A stretch of DNA of 44,742 nucleotides from Parafannyhessea sp902761955 (GTDB taxonomy: Bacteria; Actinomycetota; Coriobacteriia; Coriobacteriales; Atopobiaceae), in assembly GCA_902761955.1 (NCBI GenBank), contig CACWMM010000013.1, positions 1 to 44,742 on the forward strand. The letters run 5' to 3'. The notes under the pieces are model-generated. The model was not told where the DNA came from. It ran no database searches and was given only the letters and a program-made list of their open reading frames with translations. Both the position numbers and the translations under genes were made by a program. Below, piece after piece: positions 23,256 through 33,318 of the stretch (its first letter is position 1; each line of letters begins with the position of its first letter).

Positions 23256-26200
23256 CTACATCCGCGGGGGATTTCCCGCATCGAAGCGGTAGGCCACGGC
23301 ATACGGCTCGTCGGAATCGTCCGGATCCGCAAGCTCCACGCACACGAAGCGGCAGTCGACAGACGCAAACCCCTGGCCCATGAGCACCGACGCATAGAAG
23401 TTCGCCTGCATCTCGTGCCGCGCGCGAACCTGCTCCGCGGAAAGCCCGCGGTCACCCGTCTTGTAATCCACCAGGAACGCGCTGTCAGCGCCCTCGTCCG
23501 TTGCGAGCAGGTCGATCGCACCCTCGACGTACTCCCCGAACTCGGAGTCCGCGGGCGAGAAGAACGGCACCTCCGCCCGCACTCGCCCATGGGCGAGTGC
23601 CTCCCGCCGGAGCCGCGAGGTACGCCAGCGTTCGAGCGCCGTGCGCAGGCGCACCCTGTTTCTTGCGGAGAGGCGCCAGAGGTCGCACGTGGCATCGAAC
23701 CTTCCCTCAGGAAGAGTTGCCTCGTATGGGTCATCGAGTCCCTCGCCCACCTCGACCAGGCACTGTGCAAGCTCGTGGAAAGCGGACCCAAAGTTCGTCG
23801 CTCGGTCCTCGTCGGTCGTCACGGGCGCGCCCTCCTGTTCCGCCGCGCGCTCTGCGCGCGTGGGAATGCGAACGGGAAGCGGGCGGGCATCGGAACCCGA
23901 GGCGTCAGACCCACTGTCAGGCTCGCCCCGCGCAAAGCGCTCGGCCATCTGCTCGTGAGCGCTGCTGAAGCTGAACACGCCCTCGCGCGGCCTCCAGACG
24001 TCGACGCGCCCTGCCATTGGGTCATCCTCGACCGCATAGATGTCGAAGCTCGCGGGCTCGCCGGCCGCGGCGCCTTCGACAGCTTCCGGTTCCGCTGCGA
24101 GCGCTCCGTCGACGCCGGCAAGCGAGCCAGCGGAGTCCACCGTAATCCCGCCGTCCGCCTTTGCCACGTCTATCACACGCAGGCGCCCGGGCTCAGTGCC
24201 GCCGTATCCAAACTGGTGCTCCCCCGCCGCCGGCACGCCCCCGGGCAGGAGCGCATCCAGAAAACCACAGGCGAGCGCGGGGTTCATACCGTCCTTCTTC
24301 GCGGCGACGTTGCACCCCACGATGAGCGCCTCGCGAGCGCGGGTGAGCGCGACGTAGAGGAGCCTGCTCTTCTCGGCAGCAGCAGCCTCGTCGTTTGCGG
24401 CCTTTGCATGGCGCATCCATTCCGCAAGGTTTGACGGTCGGTCCGTCTCCTGGATGCGCTCGAGGTCCTTTATCGCGTCCTGTGGAGCGAGCACGCACAC
24501 GCTCCCCCGGCCGCTCGCAAGCGTCTTGAGCTTGCCGCTCTCCGGCCTTTGCCCCCAGCACTCCGCCACCGCCGTAACGGGAAACTCCAGGCCCTTCGAT
24601 GCATGGATCGTCATCACGCGCACGGACTCCATCCTGCCGCCCGCGAGCGACGCCGGCGGAATCCTGGACATCTCGAGCCACAGGTCGAACTCCTTGGCGG
24701 CGCGGGCGGGGCCAAGCCCCATGCCGTCCGTCAGGTCCCGTATGTAGCCCACGGCGGCAAGCACGTTCGCCTCGCGGGCAACGCCGGCAGCCCCTTCCGC
24801 CTCCAGTCGCGACAGCCAGCCAGACTCGCGTACGACCTGCATGCAGACGTCCGCGACGGGCATGCGCCTCGTCGCAAGCCGCGCGCGGGCGAGGACGTCG
24901 TGCGCGTGCGCAAGACGACGCGACGGTGCCGCGCCATGGAAGAACTCCATGGTCTCGATGCCGCGGTCGATCTTGCGCATCGTCGGGGCGTCGAGCGCAC
25001 GCTGGGCGCGGGTGCCCAGCTGCAGCAAGTCGCTGGCGTCGAGCATGAACATCTCGCTCGTGAGCAGCGGGAAGAGGCCGGACTGCGTGTCCTTGGGGTT
25101 CGCAAGCACGTGCAGGAGCTTTGCCATGGCGGACACCTCAGGCGCCTTCGTGAACGTGGAACCCCCCGTCACCACGCACTCGAGCCCACGCTCGCGGATT
25201 GCGTCGATGTAGAGCGCGGCCTTCGTGGTGGTACCCAGAAGGAGCGCCATGTCGCCCGGACGCTCGCCGTGCGCCGCGTACTCCGCAAGCCTGTCTGCCA
25301 GCGCCGCGGCAGCGACCTTCGCCTGCTGGGCGCCAACCCGTCCCTGCGTGCCCACGCCACGGGTGACCTCCACGTCGATGCGCGGGAGGTCGCGCGCGCG
25401 ATACTTGTCGTCGCGCTCCGGATTCGGGTCCAGGTGCATGAAGTCGGCAAGCACGCCGGCGTCGCCGCCGCACGCGCGGTCGACCAGGGACAGCACGTCC
25501 GCGTGGCTGCGGTAGTTCACGGCAAGCCTCACGTGCTGCTCCGGGGGGAGCTCTTCTCCCCTGCCGCGAAACACCCCCACGTCAGCGCCTCGGAAGCGAT
25601 AGATGGACTGCTGTGCGTCGCCCACCGTTGCCAGGTGGCGGGCATCGCGCCCTGCCAGAAGGCCAATGAGTTCCAGCTGCGTCGCGTCCGTGTCCTGAAA
25701 CTCGTCCACCATCACGAGCCTAAAGCGTCCCGCGTAGTCGCGGGCGATGGCCTCGTTGTCACGAACGGCCCTCAGCGCCAGGCTCACGAGCTCGTCGTTC
25801 GAGAGCACGCCCGCCTGACGCTCCAGCTCCGCCACGCGCTCGTCCACCTTGCGCGCAAGACCGACTATGTCCTCGACCCACGCACGGGGACGGGCGAGAA
25901 GGACGCAGGCCATTGCCTCGGCGAGGGCTGCCTTCGCAAGCTCCCCCTGCTCCTTCGCCTCCTTGCCGAAGCTTCGTGGAAGCGTCACGGAGGCGAGCGC
26001 GGATGCGGCCGCGGGCGCCGTGCGACGGCCCGGCGCAAGCTCCATGAACGACCTCAGTACCTCCAGGGAGGGCGCGACCTTCTCGGACGCCTTTGCCGTC
26101 AGCTTCTGCGCAGCGAGGGACTCCATCTCCTCCGTCAGACGCGACATGACCTCGGACACATCGTCTGCCTGCGGAAACGTCAGGCCCTCGTACCCGTCTG

Positions 26201-26780
26201 GCACCGCACGCGCCGCGGCGCGCACGTCCTGCACCACGCCCATCAGGCCACAGTAGCCACCTTGCAACCTTGAGCCAAGCTGGTACTCCTCGAATGCCTC
26301 GCGAAGCGCCGGGTTTCCGTCACGGTCCCTGTAGGCGGCGCCCACGACCTCCTCCAGGGCACGGCTTTGTATGGCCTCCGCATCGTTTTCCTCGGCGATC
26401 TTGAACTTTGGGTCAAGGCCGAGCTCAAAGGCATGGCGCCTCAGGATCCGCGAGCACATGCCGTGGATGGTGCTGATCCACGCGGAGTCGACCTGCAGCG
26501 CCTGCTCGCGCATGCCCGCGGCGCGCAGCGTGGAGCGCACGCGCTCCCGAATTTCCTGCGCGGCGGCGTTCGTGAACGTGATCACGAGCACCTGAGAGAG
26601 GTCATCCAGAAACGGTGCGCCGTCCGCGCCGGAGCCGGGCGTGAGCGCCCACGCCACCCTCCTGGTGAGCGTGAACGTCTTGCCGGAACCGGCACCGGCC
26701 TCCACAAACAGGGGCTCGTCCAGGGTCGTGACGATCTTCCTCTGTTCGTCGTTCAGTTTGGAAAGGTCGATGCCACTCAC
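23256..26780 (-). CDS. addA: AddA helicase-nuclease subunit (RecB-like)
   Basis: A 1174-residue UvrD-type helicase with a RecB-family nuclease, the counterpart of RecBCD for processing double-strand breaks. Walker A is AGAGSGKT at 28-35, motif II is DEFQDT, QQSIYRFRGAD is motif III, and VMTIHASKGLEFP and LLYVALTRARE are the late helicase motifs. The C-terminal nuclease is intact (GSAFHELAQ, EGAIDLL and VDYKTGD). I start at the GTG at 26780, which overlaps the addB stop as GTGA and has GAGGAG upstream; the longer frame to 26825 runs into addB. A negatively charged, Ala-rich linker (about 890-1010) separates helicase and nuclease. Confidence 0.94.
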   Translation of the reverse strand: MSGIDLSKLNDEQRKIVTTLDEPLFVEAGAGSGKTFTLTRRVAWALTPGSGADGAPFLDDLSQVLVITFTNAAAQEIRERVRSTLRAAGMREQALQVDSAWISTIHGMCSRILRRHAFELGLDPKFKIAEENDAEAIQSRALEEVVGAAYRDRDGNPALREAFEEYQLGSRLQGGYCGLMGVVQDVRAAARAVPDGYEGLTFPQADDVSEVMSRLTEEMESLAAQKLTAKASEKVAPSLEVLRSFMELAPGRRTAPAAASALASVTLPRSFGKEAKEQGELAKAALAEAMACVLLARPRAWVEDIVGLARKVDERVAELERQAGVLSNDELVSLALRAVRDNEAIARDYAGRFRLVMVDEFQDTDATQLELIGLLAGRDARHLATVGDAQQSIYRFRGADVGVFRGRGEELPPEQHVRLAVNYRSHADVLSLVDRACGGDAGVLADFMHLDPNPERDDKYRARDLPRIDVEVTRGVGTQGRVGAQQAKVAAAALADRLAEYAAHGERPGDMALLLGTTTKAALYIDAIRERGLECVVTGGSTFTKAPEVSAMAKLLHVLANPKDTQSGLFPLLTSEMFMLDASDLLQLGTRAQRALDAPTMRKIDRGIETMEFFHGAAPSRRLAHAHDVLARARLATRRMPVADVCMQVVRESGWLSRLEAEGAAGVAREANVLAAVGYIRDLTDGMGLGPARAAKEFDLWLEMSRIPPASLAGGRMESVRVMTIHASKGLEFPVTAVAECWGQRPESGKLKTLASGRGSVCVLAPQDAIKDLERIQETDRPSNLAEWMRHAKAANDEAAAAEKSRLLYVALTRAREALIVGCNVAAKKDGMNPALACGFLDALLPGGVPAAGEHQFGYGGTEPGRLRVIDVAKADGGITVDSAGSLAGVDGALAAEPEAVEGAAAGEPASFDIYAVEDDPMAGRVDVWRPREGVFSFSSAHEQMAERFARGEPDSGSDASGSDARPLPVRIPTRAERAAEQEGAPVTTDEDRATNFGSAFHELAQCLVEVGEGLDDPYEATLPEGRFDATCDLWRLSARNRVRLRTALERWRTSRLRREALAHGRVRAEVPFFSPADSEFGEYVEGAIDLLATDEGADSAFLVDYKTGDRGLSAEQVRARHEMQANFYASVLMGQGFASVDCRFVCVELADPDDSDEPYAVAYRFDAGNPPRM

Positions 26781-29700
26781 TTCGCGATTCTCCTCTCGCA
26801 GCTCATCACCGGGCAGTAGGCACATGCACCCGCGTCCACGGGCGCCGCCTCGATGTCGCCGTCCATCATCCGGGCGACCGCCACCCGGATGGCTTCCTCC
26901 GTCGCGTCCAGCAAGGCTTCCATGCCGCGCGCCTCCTCTGTCCCAAAGCCTTCGTGCGGATCCACGGCCACGGTCTCGGCCGTCGCCTTCGAGGGCGTGC
27001 GGCTGCCAAACACGCGGTCCATCAGATTCGCGTCCACGGCGCCGGAAAGCGCGTGCTCCCGACCGCGCGTCGAGAGATACACGGCCCCCTTAACGTCGAG
27101 GTTCGGGAAGCGGCGTCGCACGACCTGCCCGTAGATGAGCGATTGCACGCGCCTGGGAAGCGAGAAGGACGATTCCTCCCCGCCCTCAGGCCCGCGGGGA
27201 AGCGCGGCGTACTCCCGGGCGAAGCTCGTGGCGCCCTTGTGCTTGTAGTCGATCACGACAGCACCGCCATGGGCGTCAACGTCGATGCGGTCCACGGTAC
27301 CGTTGAGCCACGCGCCCGCGTACTCCACCAAGTCGCTCCCATGGCCGAAGTCCCACTCGAACAGCCTCGGCTCGAAGCCAACCAGCAGGCCGGACTCGTA
27401 GTCGATAGCAGAGAGCAGGTCCCTCTCGAGCGTCTTGAGCTGCCCCTCGTCCTGGGCGGAGTGCGGCACGAACGCCTGCGGGCGCTCGCGCCGTCTCGTT
27501 ACGAGGAACTGCGTGCGGCGGTCCTCCTCCAAAGCCCGGGAGAGCACCTGCTTGGCGTGGGCCAGAAGCTCTGGGTCCTCTTCGCTCACGCCCGAGCCGG
27601 GCACGCGGGCGGAAAGGTCCCTCGCGACGTCCGGCACGTCGCCTCCGGCCTCCTTAAGGGAGGCGAGTGCCTCCTCGAGGAGCGTCCGGTGCGTCACCTC
27701 GAGCACGTGGTGTGCGAACGTGCCCATCTCCATGGGCCCAAAGCCCGCGTCGGAATCGCGCAGCCGAAGGCGCCGCAGGCTAAACCACTTGTACGGACAC
27801 TCCAGGTACGACTCTATCTGCGACGCGGAGAGAACCGGCCTTCCGTCCAGCAGGTCTGGCTTGCCCTCCGGCGGCACGTTCACGAGGACACGTGCGGACG
27901 CGTCAGCCACGCGACCTGCCGCTTCCGGTCTCTCGCTCGCCACGAGCGCAGGCGCGACCCCCGTTGAGCTGAGGTTCGCCGCGGCCTGGGTCTCTGGCAG
28001 CGAGCGGACGGCGAGGCCCCTCTTGGCGGGGTCGCCGTCCTCCACGCCGTAGCATGCCAGCAGCTCTGTCATCATGACGGAGGGATAGCACTCCTTCGAT
28101 TTGGCATCGTAGAGCGTGCGCTCAAGCGTCACGTGGAAGCGCGCCGCAGCAAGCTGCGACCACAACCCGGCGCGCGACCGCACCATGGAATCTTCCCGTG
28201 GCTCGACCCCCAGGGTCTCCAGCAGGGCGGACGCGATGTCGTCCTCCGCCTTCACGGGTGCCTCAACGGACGTCTGCCCACACACGATGACCGCGTCCGC
28301 CGAGCATTGCGCAAGCGACGCCGCCGCGGTCGCGTCCAGGATGCGCACGCGTACGGACCCCTCTGCGGGGACGCACGGTCTCACGACGACGGCCTGGTGC
28401 TCGAGTGCCGCGGCCGCATGCGCCACGAGCGCGGAGAGCGATACGTGGTCTGCCGCCTTTTGGTCTGCCGAGAATCCCAGCTCCTTGAGCGTTGCCGCCA
28501 CGTTAAGGACGGCCATCAGGGCTCCGGCAGTCAGCGTGTCGGAAAGGCGGTCCGCCTCATGCGGGAAGCGCGCGGCGACTTCGCCGCCCTCGCCAAGAAC
28601 GTAGTCGTCCAGCCTGGCGCACGTGTCGCCCGGAGCGGCTGGGAAAGTTGGCACGCCGGCCTGCGACGCCACGTACGGAGCAAGGAGCTTCGAGGCCGCG
28701 GACCCCAACCGCCCTTTCAGAAGCTCGCGCGTTGCAGCCGCAACCTCGCCAGACGTCTTCTTGGGGTTCTGGAGCTGCAGGAGCACGTCTGCCGGCGTGA
28801 GCAGGCGGTCGCCGCGCCAGTCCGCGTCGAGCGCATACGCCCGGGCCGTCGGAACGTGCGCGACGTCCGAAAGGAGGAAGTCCGTCAGCGCTTGCGGCGG
28901 CCACCAGGACATGTCACCCAGACGCACGTACGTGCCCTCCTCTGCATGCACGGGCTCCGGCCACGTCGCATCCAGCTCCGCCAGCTGCGCCACGCTCGCC
29001 GCATACTCCAGAAACGCGCGGCCGGCGGGAATGTCGCCAATATGTACGGACAGCTGGGCGCTCACGCCCAAGCCATGCGCAGCGAGCTTGGGAGCCAGCT
29101 CGCGCCACGCACGGGACGCGTCCGGGACGCTCACGACGATGTCCGTGGCACCCTCCCCCGAGAGGGCGCACGCCTCTTGCGCCACGGCCTCCGCCTCCGC
29201 AAGCGGGCCCGCGGGAAGCACGAGCGACACGGCGCCCGTGGGCGCCAGGGCATTCCCGCCACCGGTGAACACGCTTTCGAGAAGTGCCGTGAGTTCCGGC
29301 GCGCGGCGTTTCTCGCCCGTGGCGGAACTCACGTTATCGAAGCCAGTACCAGCGGAAATGCAAGGCTCTCGCACACATGTGACATCGATGCCATCCTGTG
29401 CGCACGCCGCGGCCACGAGCTCTGCCGAGCGGCGCTCTCCGGCAGTCGCCTCTAGGTTCTGGGCGCGAACGCAGAGCGTCACGTGTGTCGCGCCCGCGAG
29501 TGCGCGCAGCAGCTCGCGTATGGGACGAGCCAGCGAACCAAGACCGACCGCGACCGTGGGCCAGAGAGAGGGCGCGGCGCCCGCGGCGATTATGCGCTCC
29601 GCCACGCAGGACATGGCAACGGACTCCTCCGTGAAAGATGACCTCGAAAGCAGCTCGCGGTAGCGATCGAGCACGCGCACGACGTCCGCCTCGCGGCGCG

Positions 29701-30127
29701 TGAGGCCAAGGTCGAGAAGTGCGTCCACGTCCACGCGACCATTGCGCACGGGAATCCACGGCAGGGCGTCCTTCGCGAGGCGGCCGAGCACGTCCACGGT
29801 ACCGGTGTTATACGCGACGCCCTCCCCTGCGGCATCCGCCGTGGAAAGCGCGTGCTGCAGGGCGACGGTGCGCGTGAGCGGATCGATCACCTGCGTGCCG
29901 TCGCCCCAGACCTCCCAGCGCTCGCGCGTCCAAGCGAGCGGCGTCGTCACCGTGACGCCCATGCCGAGCCCGCGACGGGCAAGGTCCCGGCTGACATCGA
30001 GCTGTGCGGCAAAGCTGGGCACAAGGAGCGTCGCGCGACCATGCGCGGCGAGCGCCCCCTTGAGAGCGGCCTCTGCGGACGCGCCTACGAGCCGTGTGTC
30101 GTGCGTCTGGGCAATGGTTAGGGACAT
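26777..30127 (-). CDS. addB: AddB/RexB nuclease subunit
   Basis: A 1116-residue partner of AddA. The C-terminal PD-(D/E)XK nuclease is complete: LSASQIESYLECPYKWF, GTFAHHVLE, GTVDRIDVD and VVIDYKHKG. The iron-sulfur cysteines are the one in ECPYKWF and the CAYCPVMSC cluster at the very end. The N-terminal half is a degenerate UvrD-like fold. No Walker A loop is visible near the N-terminus where B. subtilis AddB has one, so this subunit is probably of the RexB type without its own ATPase. AAGGA lies seven bases before the ATG, and a TACCAT -10 further up. It is first in the addB-addA operon. Confidence 0.9.
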   Translation of the reverse strand: MSLTIAQTHDTRLVGASAEAALKGALAAHGRATLLVPSFAAQLDVSRDLARRGLGMGVTVTTPLAWTRERWEVWGDGTQVIDPLTRTVALQHALSTADAAGEGVAYNTGTVDVLGRLAKDALPWIPVRNGRVDVDALLDLGLTRREADVVRVLDRYRELLSRSSFTEESVAMSCVAERIIAAGAAPSLWPTVAVGLGSLARPIRELLRALAGATHVTLCVRAQNLEATAGERRSAELVAAACAQDGIDVTCVREPCISAGTGFDNVSSATGEKRRAPELTALLESVFTGGGNALAPTGAVSLVLPAGPLAEAEAVAQEACALSGEGATDIVVSVPDASRAWRELAPKLAAHGLGVSAQLSVHIGDIPAGRAFLEYAASVAQLAELDATWPEPVHAEEGTYVRLGDMSWWPPQALTDFLLSDVAHVPTARAYALDADWRGDRLLTPADVLLQLQNPKKTSGEVAAATRELLKGRLGSAASKLLAPYVASQAGVPTFPAAPGDTCARLDDYVLGEGGEVAARFPHEADRLSDTLTAGALMAVLNVAATLKELGFSADQKAADHVSLSALVAHAAAALEHQAVVVRPCVPAEGSVRVRILDATAAASLAQCSADAVIVCGQTSVEAPVKAEDDIASALLETLGVEPREDSMVRSRAGLWSQLAAARFHVTLERTLYDAKSKECYPSVMMTELLACYGVEDGDPAKRGLAVRSLPETQAAANLSSTGVAPALVASERPEAAGRVADASARVLVNVPPEGKPDLLDGRPVLSASQIESYLECPYKWFSLRRLRLRDSDAGFGPMEMGTFAHHVLEVTHRTLLEEALASLKEAGGDVPDVARDLSARVPGSGVSEEDPELLAHAKQVLSRALEEDRRTQFLVTRRRERPQAFVPHSAQDEGQLKTLERDLLSAIDYESGLLVGFEPRLFEWDFGHGSDLVEYAGAWLNGTVDRIDVDAHGGAVVIDYKHKGATSFAREYAALPRGPEGGEESSFSLPRRVQSLIYGQVVRRRFPNLDVKGAVYLSTRGREHALSGAVDANLMDRVFGSRTPSKATAETVAVDPHEGFGTEEARGMEALLDATEEAIRVAVARMMDGDIEAAPVDAGACAYCPVMSCERRIAK

Positions 30128-30159
30128 GGTCGTCCTTCCGTCAGTTTTTGCTGAGTGCT

Positions 30160-30165
30160 ATGGTA
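30160..30165 (-). promoter_or_regulatory. -10 element of addBA
   Basis: TACCAT on the minus strand, 32 bases before addB. It shares the 8-mer TACCATAG with the ruvC promoter. No SOS-type palindrome is found here. Confidence 0.3.
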
Positions 30166-30206
30166 ACGCGCCGAGTGGACATTTATTCCCCCATGCACGC
30201 GACACA

Positions 30207-30244
30207 CGAACCGGGTGCGCCGCCGCAACGACGCACCCGGTTCG
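30207..30244 (-). terminator. Terminator after the ABC transporter/kinase-like operon
   Basis: A perfect 13-bp stem (30207-30219 with 30232-30244) and a 12-base loop, 39 bases after the kinase-like gene stop. It has no T-run but is one of the longest perfect stems in the window. Confidence 0.75.
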
Positions 30245-30283
30245 ACAACGCGCTTGCGCGAGAGCTGGCATTGGACTCTGGAG

Positions 30284-30949
30284 CTAGTCCCGGCCCAGCT
30301 GGTGCTCCTTCAGGCGGTACGCCGCCGCGATGATCTGCGCCGCGCCCTCGCGTCCGAAGACGGAGCGGTCCACCACCAGGTCCTTGTCCGTGTACATGTC
30401 CCACTTTCCGCCGCTGTAGCGCGTGTAGAATCGCTCGCGCTCGTGCTGGCGCTTGCGAACGAACGCGCTCGCGTCGTGCGTGGTCATGCCGCGCTTCGCG
30501 CGCACGATCTCGACGCGCACATCCAGCGGTGCCGTGACCAGCACGGATATGAGGTTTGGGTTGCGGCGCAGGATGTAGTCGGACAGACGCCCCTCGATGA
30601 TGCACGGGCGCGTGCTCCCCAGGTCCAGAATGACCTGGCGGATCGCCTGGAACGCACGGTCCGCGTCCGAGCGCTGGTCCATGCTGTCCGGCAGAAACGC
30701 CAGGGGGCCACGCTGCGGACGCTCGTCCACTGCAGCCAGCTGGTCGACGTCGAGACCCATGCGCAGCGCGGAGCGCACGAGAAGCTCGTTGTCGTAGAGG
30801 GGTATGCCCAGCATCACGCTGAGGAGCTTGCCAACCTCGTGTCCCTCCGCACCGTAGTCGCGCGCGATGGAGATGACGATGGGCTCCTGGTTGTCAGGGT
30901 CCGCAGACCCATTGATGCTTGCACTGTGCCTGAGGTCGCTTGCGCTCAT
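30284..30949 (-). CDS. Cytidylate-kinase-like protein
   Basis: A 221-residue protein of the cytidylate kinase-like family (AAK-type P-loop kinases) common in anaerobic Firmicutes and Coriobacteria. The segment VISIARDYGAEGHEVGKLL (about 25-43) replaces a classical P-loop and is typical of this family; the IIEGRLSDYIL and DLVVDRSVFGREGA segments also fit. The true substrate is unknown for most members, so CMP kinase activity should not be assumed. The start is the ATG at 30949 with AAAGG upstream; 22 earlier codons in frame are not convincing. It follows the permease gene by 72 bases on the same strand and shares its terminator. Confidence 0.75.
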   Translation of the reverse strand: MSASDLRHSASINGSADPDNQEPIVISIARDYGAEGHEVGKLLSVMLGIPLYDNELLVRSALRMGLDVDQLAAVDERPQRGPLAFLPDSMDQRSDADRAFQAIRQVILDLGSTRPCIIEGRLSDYILRRNPNLISVLVTAPLDVRVEIVRAKRGMTTHDASAFVRKRQHERERFYTRYSGGKWDMYTDKDLVVDRSVFGREGAAQIIAAAYRLKEHQLGRD

Positions 30950-31021
30950 GTGTGACCTTTCGTTTGAATTGTTGCGCGGGGCACGGGGGCGGTCCTTCTC
31001 GCCCGCCGGCGCCACCGGGCG

Positions 31022-31669
31022 CTATGCCGCGGCGTTCCTGCGCTGGTAGGCGCGAACCGCGAGGGATATCGCGAAGTTGAGTACGAAGTACGTGAGAAGG
31101 ACGAAGCCGTACAGAAGGAGAATCTGCGGAAGCGTGGACGCCTGTCCCATGACGACGGCGGAGTTGCGCATGAACTCGTGGACGTCGATGCCGCGGAGGT
31201 AGGACGTGTCCTTGATGACCGTCGTGCACTGGCTGAACAGCGCGGGGACGATCATCTTGAACGCCTGCGGAAGCACGATGAGGCGCATGGTGTCCACGAA
31301 GCCAAAGCCTTGCGACTGCGCCGCCTCAAACTGGCCCTTGGGCAGCGCGTTCAGGCCGCCGCGGACTATCTCGGCCATGACGGCGGAGGTGAAGACCGTG
31401 AACGTGAGGATGGACACGAGGATGTTGTCGCCTTGCACCGTGAAGCGGAAGATGAGGATCCACAGCAGGTTTGGCGTGCAGCGGAAGAGCTCGATGTAGG
31501 CGGTCACGAGCCACCTGAGCCACGACCAGCGGCCGCGGCAGTACGACTTTGCCAGGGCGAGCAGCGTGCCGAACGCGATGGACAGCACGATGGACGCGGC
31601 AGAGATGACGATGGTGTTCAACAGGCCCTGCAGCATGAAGGCCACGTTGCTGGCGGTAAAGACTCCCAT
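31022..31669 (-). CDS. Amino-acid ABC transporter permease (second)
   Basis: A 215-residue HisM/GlnP-type permease with about five helices. The EAA loop (ALPKGQFEAAQSQGFG) that docks the ATPase is clear. It starts three bases after the preceding permease stop, with its GGAGG inside that gene. The two permeases form the heterodimeric channel of a polar amino-acid importer. The substrate cannot be read from sequence. Confidence 0.92.
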   Translation of the reverse strand: MGVFTASNVAFMLQGLLNTIVISAASIVLSIAFGTLLALAKSYCRGRWSWLRWLVTAYIELFRCTPNLLWILIFRFTVQGDNILVSILTFTVFTSAVMAEIVRGGLNALPKGQFEAAQSQGFGFVDTMRLIVLPQAFKMIVPALFSQCTTVIKDTSYLRGIDVHEFMRNSAVVMGQASTLPQILLLYGFVLLTYFVLNFAISLAVRAYQRRNAAA

Positions 31670-31672
31670 GCG

Positions 31673-32410
31673 CTACACCTCCGCTTTCGTTGCGCCCGCA
31701 GTGGCGGCGCGGCGAGCCTTGCGCGGTGCGCGGGAGCGCTTCTCGAGCCAGGTGACGAGCATGGCTATGGGGAAGCAGATGAGGAAGTACATGGCACAGC
31801 ACACGATGTAACCCTGCAGGTAGCCGCTGTCGGCCACGAGGATGTCCGCCTGGTACATGAGGTCGCCGCCCGCGATGAGCGCGAGGACGGACGTGTTCTT
31901 CACCAGGTTGAGCGCCTGGTTGGCAAGGGGCGGAAGGATGATCCTGAACGTCTGCGGAAGGATGACGTAGCGATAGGCCTGTACGCGCGTGAATCCCTGC
32001 GACTGCGCGCCCTCCATCTGACCGCGCGGAATGGCCTCAATGCCGGTGCGGATGACCTCTGCCACATAGGCGCCGTGGTAGAGTCCGACGCAGATGACGA
32101 CGAGCACGAACGGTGCGATGCGCACGACGTGCTCCGCGCCCGTTATTGCCTGAAGAAGCATGGGGCCGGCGGTGTAGACGAAGAACACCTGCACGACGAT
32201 GGGCGTGTTCTGGAAGAACTCGACGTAGACGCGGGAAATGCCGCGAAGCACTCGCGACTGCGTCGTGGAGAAAACGCCAAGTAGCGTGCCCACGATGAGA
32301 GACACCAGAAGTCCTGCAAGCGAGACCTCGATGGTGAAGAGGAAGCCCTGCCACAGCAGGTCCGTGTTTGCGAGCGTGGCGGCCCAGCGCTCGGGGTTGA
32401 AGAGTTCCAT
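31673..32410 (-). CDS. Amino-acid ABC transporter permease (first)
   Basis: A 245-residue HisM/GltK-type permease with the EAA loop (AIPRGQMEGAQSQGFT) and a basic Ala-rich C-terminal tail. GGGAGG lies just before the ATG. It follows the binding-protein gene by nine bases and is translationally close to the second permease. Confidence 0.92.
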   Translation of the reverse strand: MELFNPERWAATLANTDLLWQGFLFTIEVSLAGLLVSLIVGTLLGVFSTTQSRVLRGISRVYVEFFQNTPIVVQVFFVYTAGPMLLQAITGAEHVVRIAPFVLVVICVGLYHGAYVAEVIRTGIEAIPRGQMEGAQSQGFTRVQAYRYVILPQTFRIILPPLANQALNLVKNTSVLALIAGGDLMYQADILVADSGYLQGYIVCCAMYFLICFPIAMLVTWLEKRSRAPRKARRAATAGATKAEV

Positions 32411-32419
32411 GTGACCTCC

Positions 32420-33310
32420 CTACAAGAGCCGGTACTTCTTGGCCCACCGGTCAATCGCACCGGACCCCTTCAGGTCCTTCACGACGCCGCTGACGAGCCT
32501 CGTAAGCTCGGTTGCGGACTTGGTGGTGCACACGCCGTACTCCTGCTTGCCAAAGACCAGGCTCGGCTCGAGCAGCTCGTTGGAGTCGTTCATGTACGTG
32601 CGGATGATGGAGCGGTCGATGGCGAACACGTCGATGTTGCCGGACGCGAGCGCCGCCGCGAGCGTGGGATAGTCCAGGTACTGCGGGTAGCTCACGCTGA
32701 AGTCGCCGTGTCCCTGGTCCTTCAGCATCTGCTGAATCTGGTTCATCGTGTCCGCGCCCTCGCCCACGCCGACGATGCGACCGTCGAGGTCGGCCACGGA
32801 CTTGATGCCTGAGCTCTTCAGCACGAGCATGCCGATGGAGTCCGTGTAGTACGCAGGCGAGAAGTTCCAGGACTTCTTGCGCTCGGGCGTGATCGTGTAC
32901 GTGGCGCACACGAGGTCCACCTGGCCGGAGTCCACGAGGGGTCCGCGGGTCTTCGCCGTAACGCCCGTGAAGCTGGCGAGACCGCGACGCTTCGCCTCGG
33001 ACATCGACACGCCGAACACCTTTGCGGCGATGGCATAGCATATGTCGATCTCCATGCCTTGGAACTTGCCGGTAGCCGTGTCTTGGTAGCCATAGCCTAT
33101 GACGTCGGTCTTCACGCCGCAGTTGAGGTGCCCTCGGTCCCTGATGGCTTTGACACTCGCCGCGGACGATGTGCCGGAGGACGAGCAACCAGTAAGCCCC
33201 ACAACAGATGCACCAGCCATGCCAACCATTGCGGCGCCCGCAAGCGAGACGAAGCCTCTGCGCGTCAGCTGAGGACGGGCCAAAGGCCCGGAATCGTACG
33301 TTCTTCTCAT
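32420..33310 (-). CDS. Amino-acid-binding lipoprotein of ABC transporter
   Basis: A 296-residue family-3 solute-binding protein. The N-terminus has a twin-arginine stretch (TRRGF, Arg17-Arg18) and a hydrophobic core, then the lipobox LTGC with Cys42, so it is a lipoprotein that may travel by the Tat route. The binding domain starts at about 52 (VKAIRDRGHLNCGVK) and includes the typical GMEIDICYAIA and VDLVCATYTITPERK segments. It resembles glutamate/glutamine/aspartate binding proteins, but the ligand is uncertain. AGGGGG lies before the ATG. Second gene of the transporter operon. Confidence 0.9.
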   Translation of the reverse strand: MRRTYDSGPLARPQLTRRGFVSLAGAAMVGMAGASVVGLTGCSSSGTSSAASVKAIRDRGHLNCGVKTDVIGYGYQDTATGKFQGMEIDICYAIAAKVFGVSMSEAKRRGLASFTGVTAKTRGPLVDSGQVDLVCATYTITPERKKSWNFSPAYYTDSIGMLVLKSSGIKSVADLDGRIVGVGEGADTMNQIQQMLKDQGHGDFSVSYPQYLDYPTLAAALASGNIDVFAIDRSIIRTYMNDSNELLEPSLVFGKQEYGVCTTKSATELTRLVSGVVKDLKGSGAIDRWAKKYRLL

Positions 33311-33318
33311 CGTGCCCC

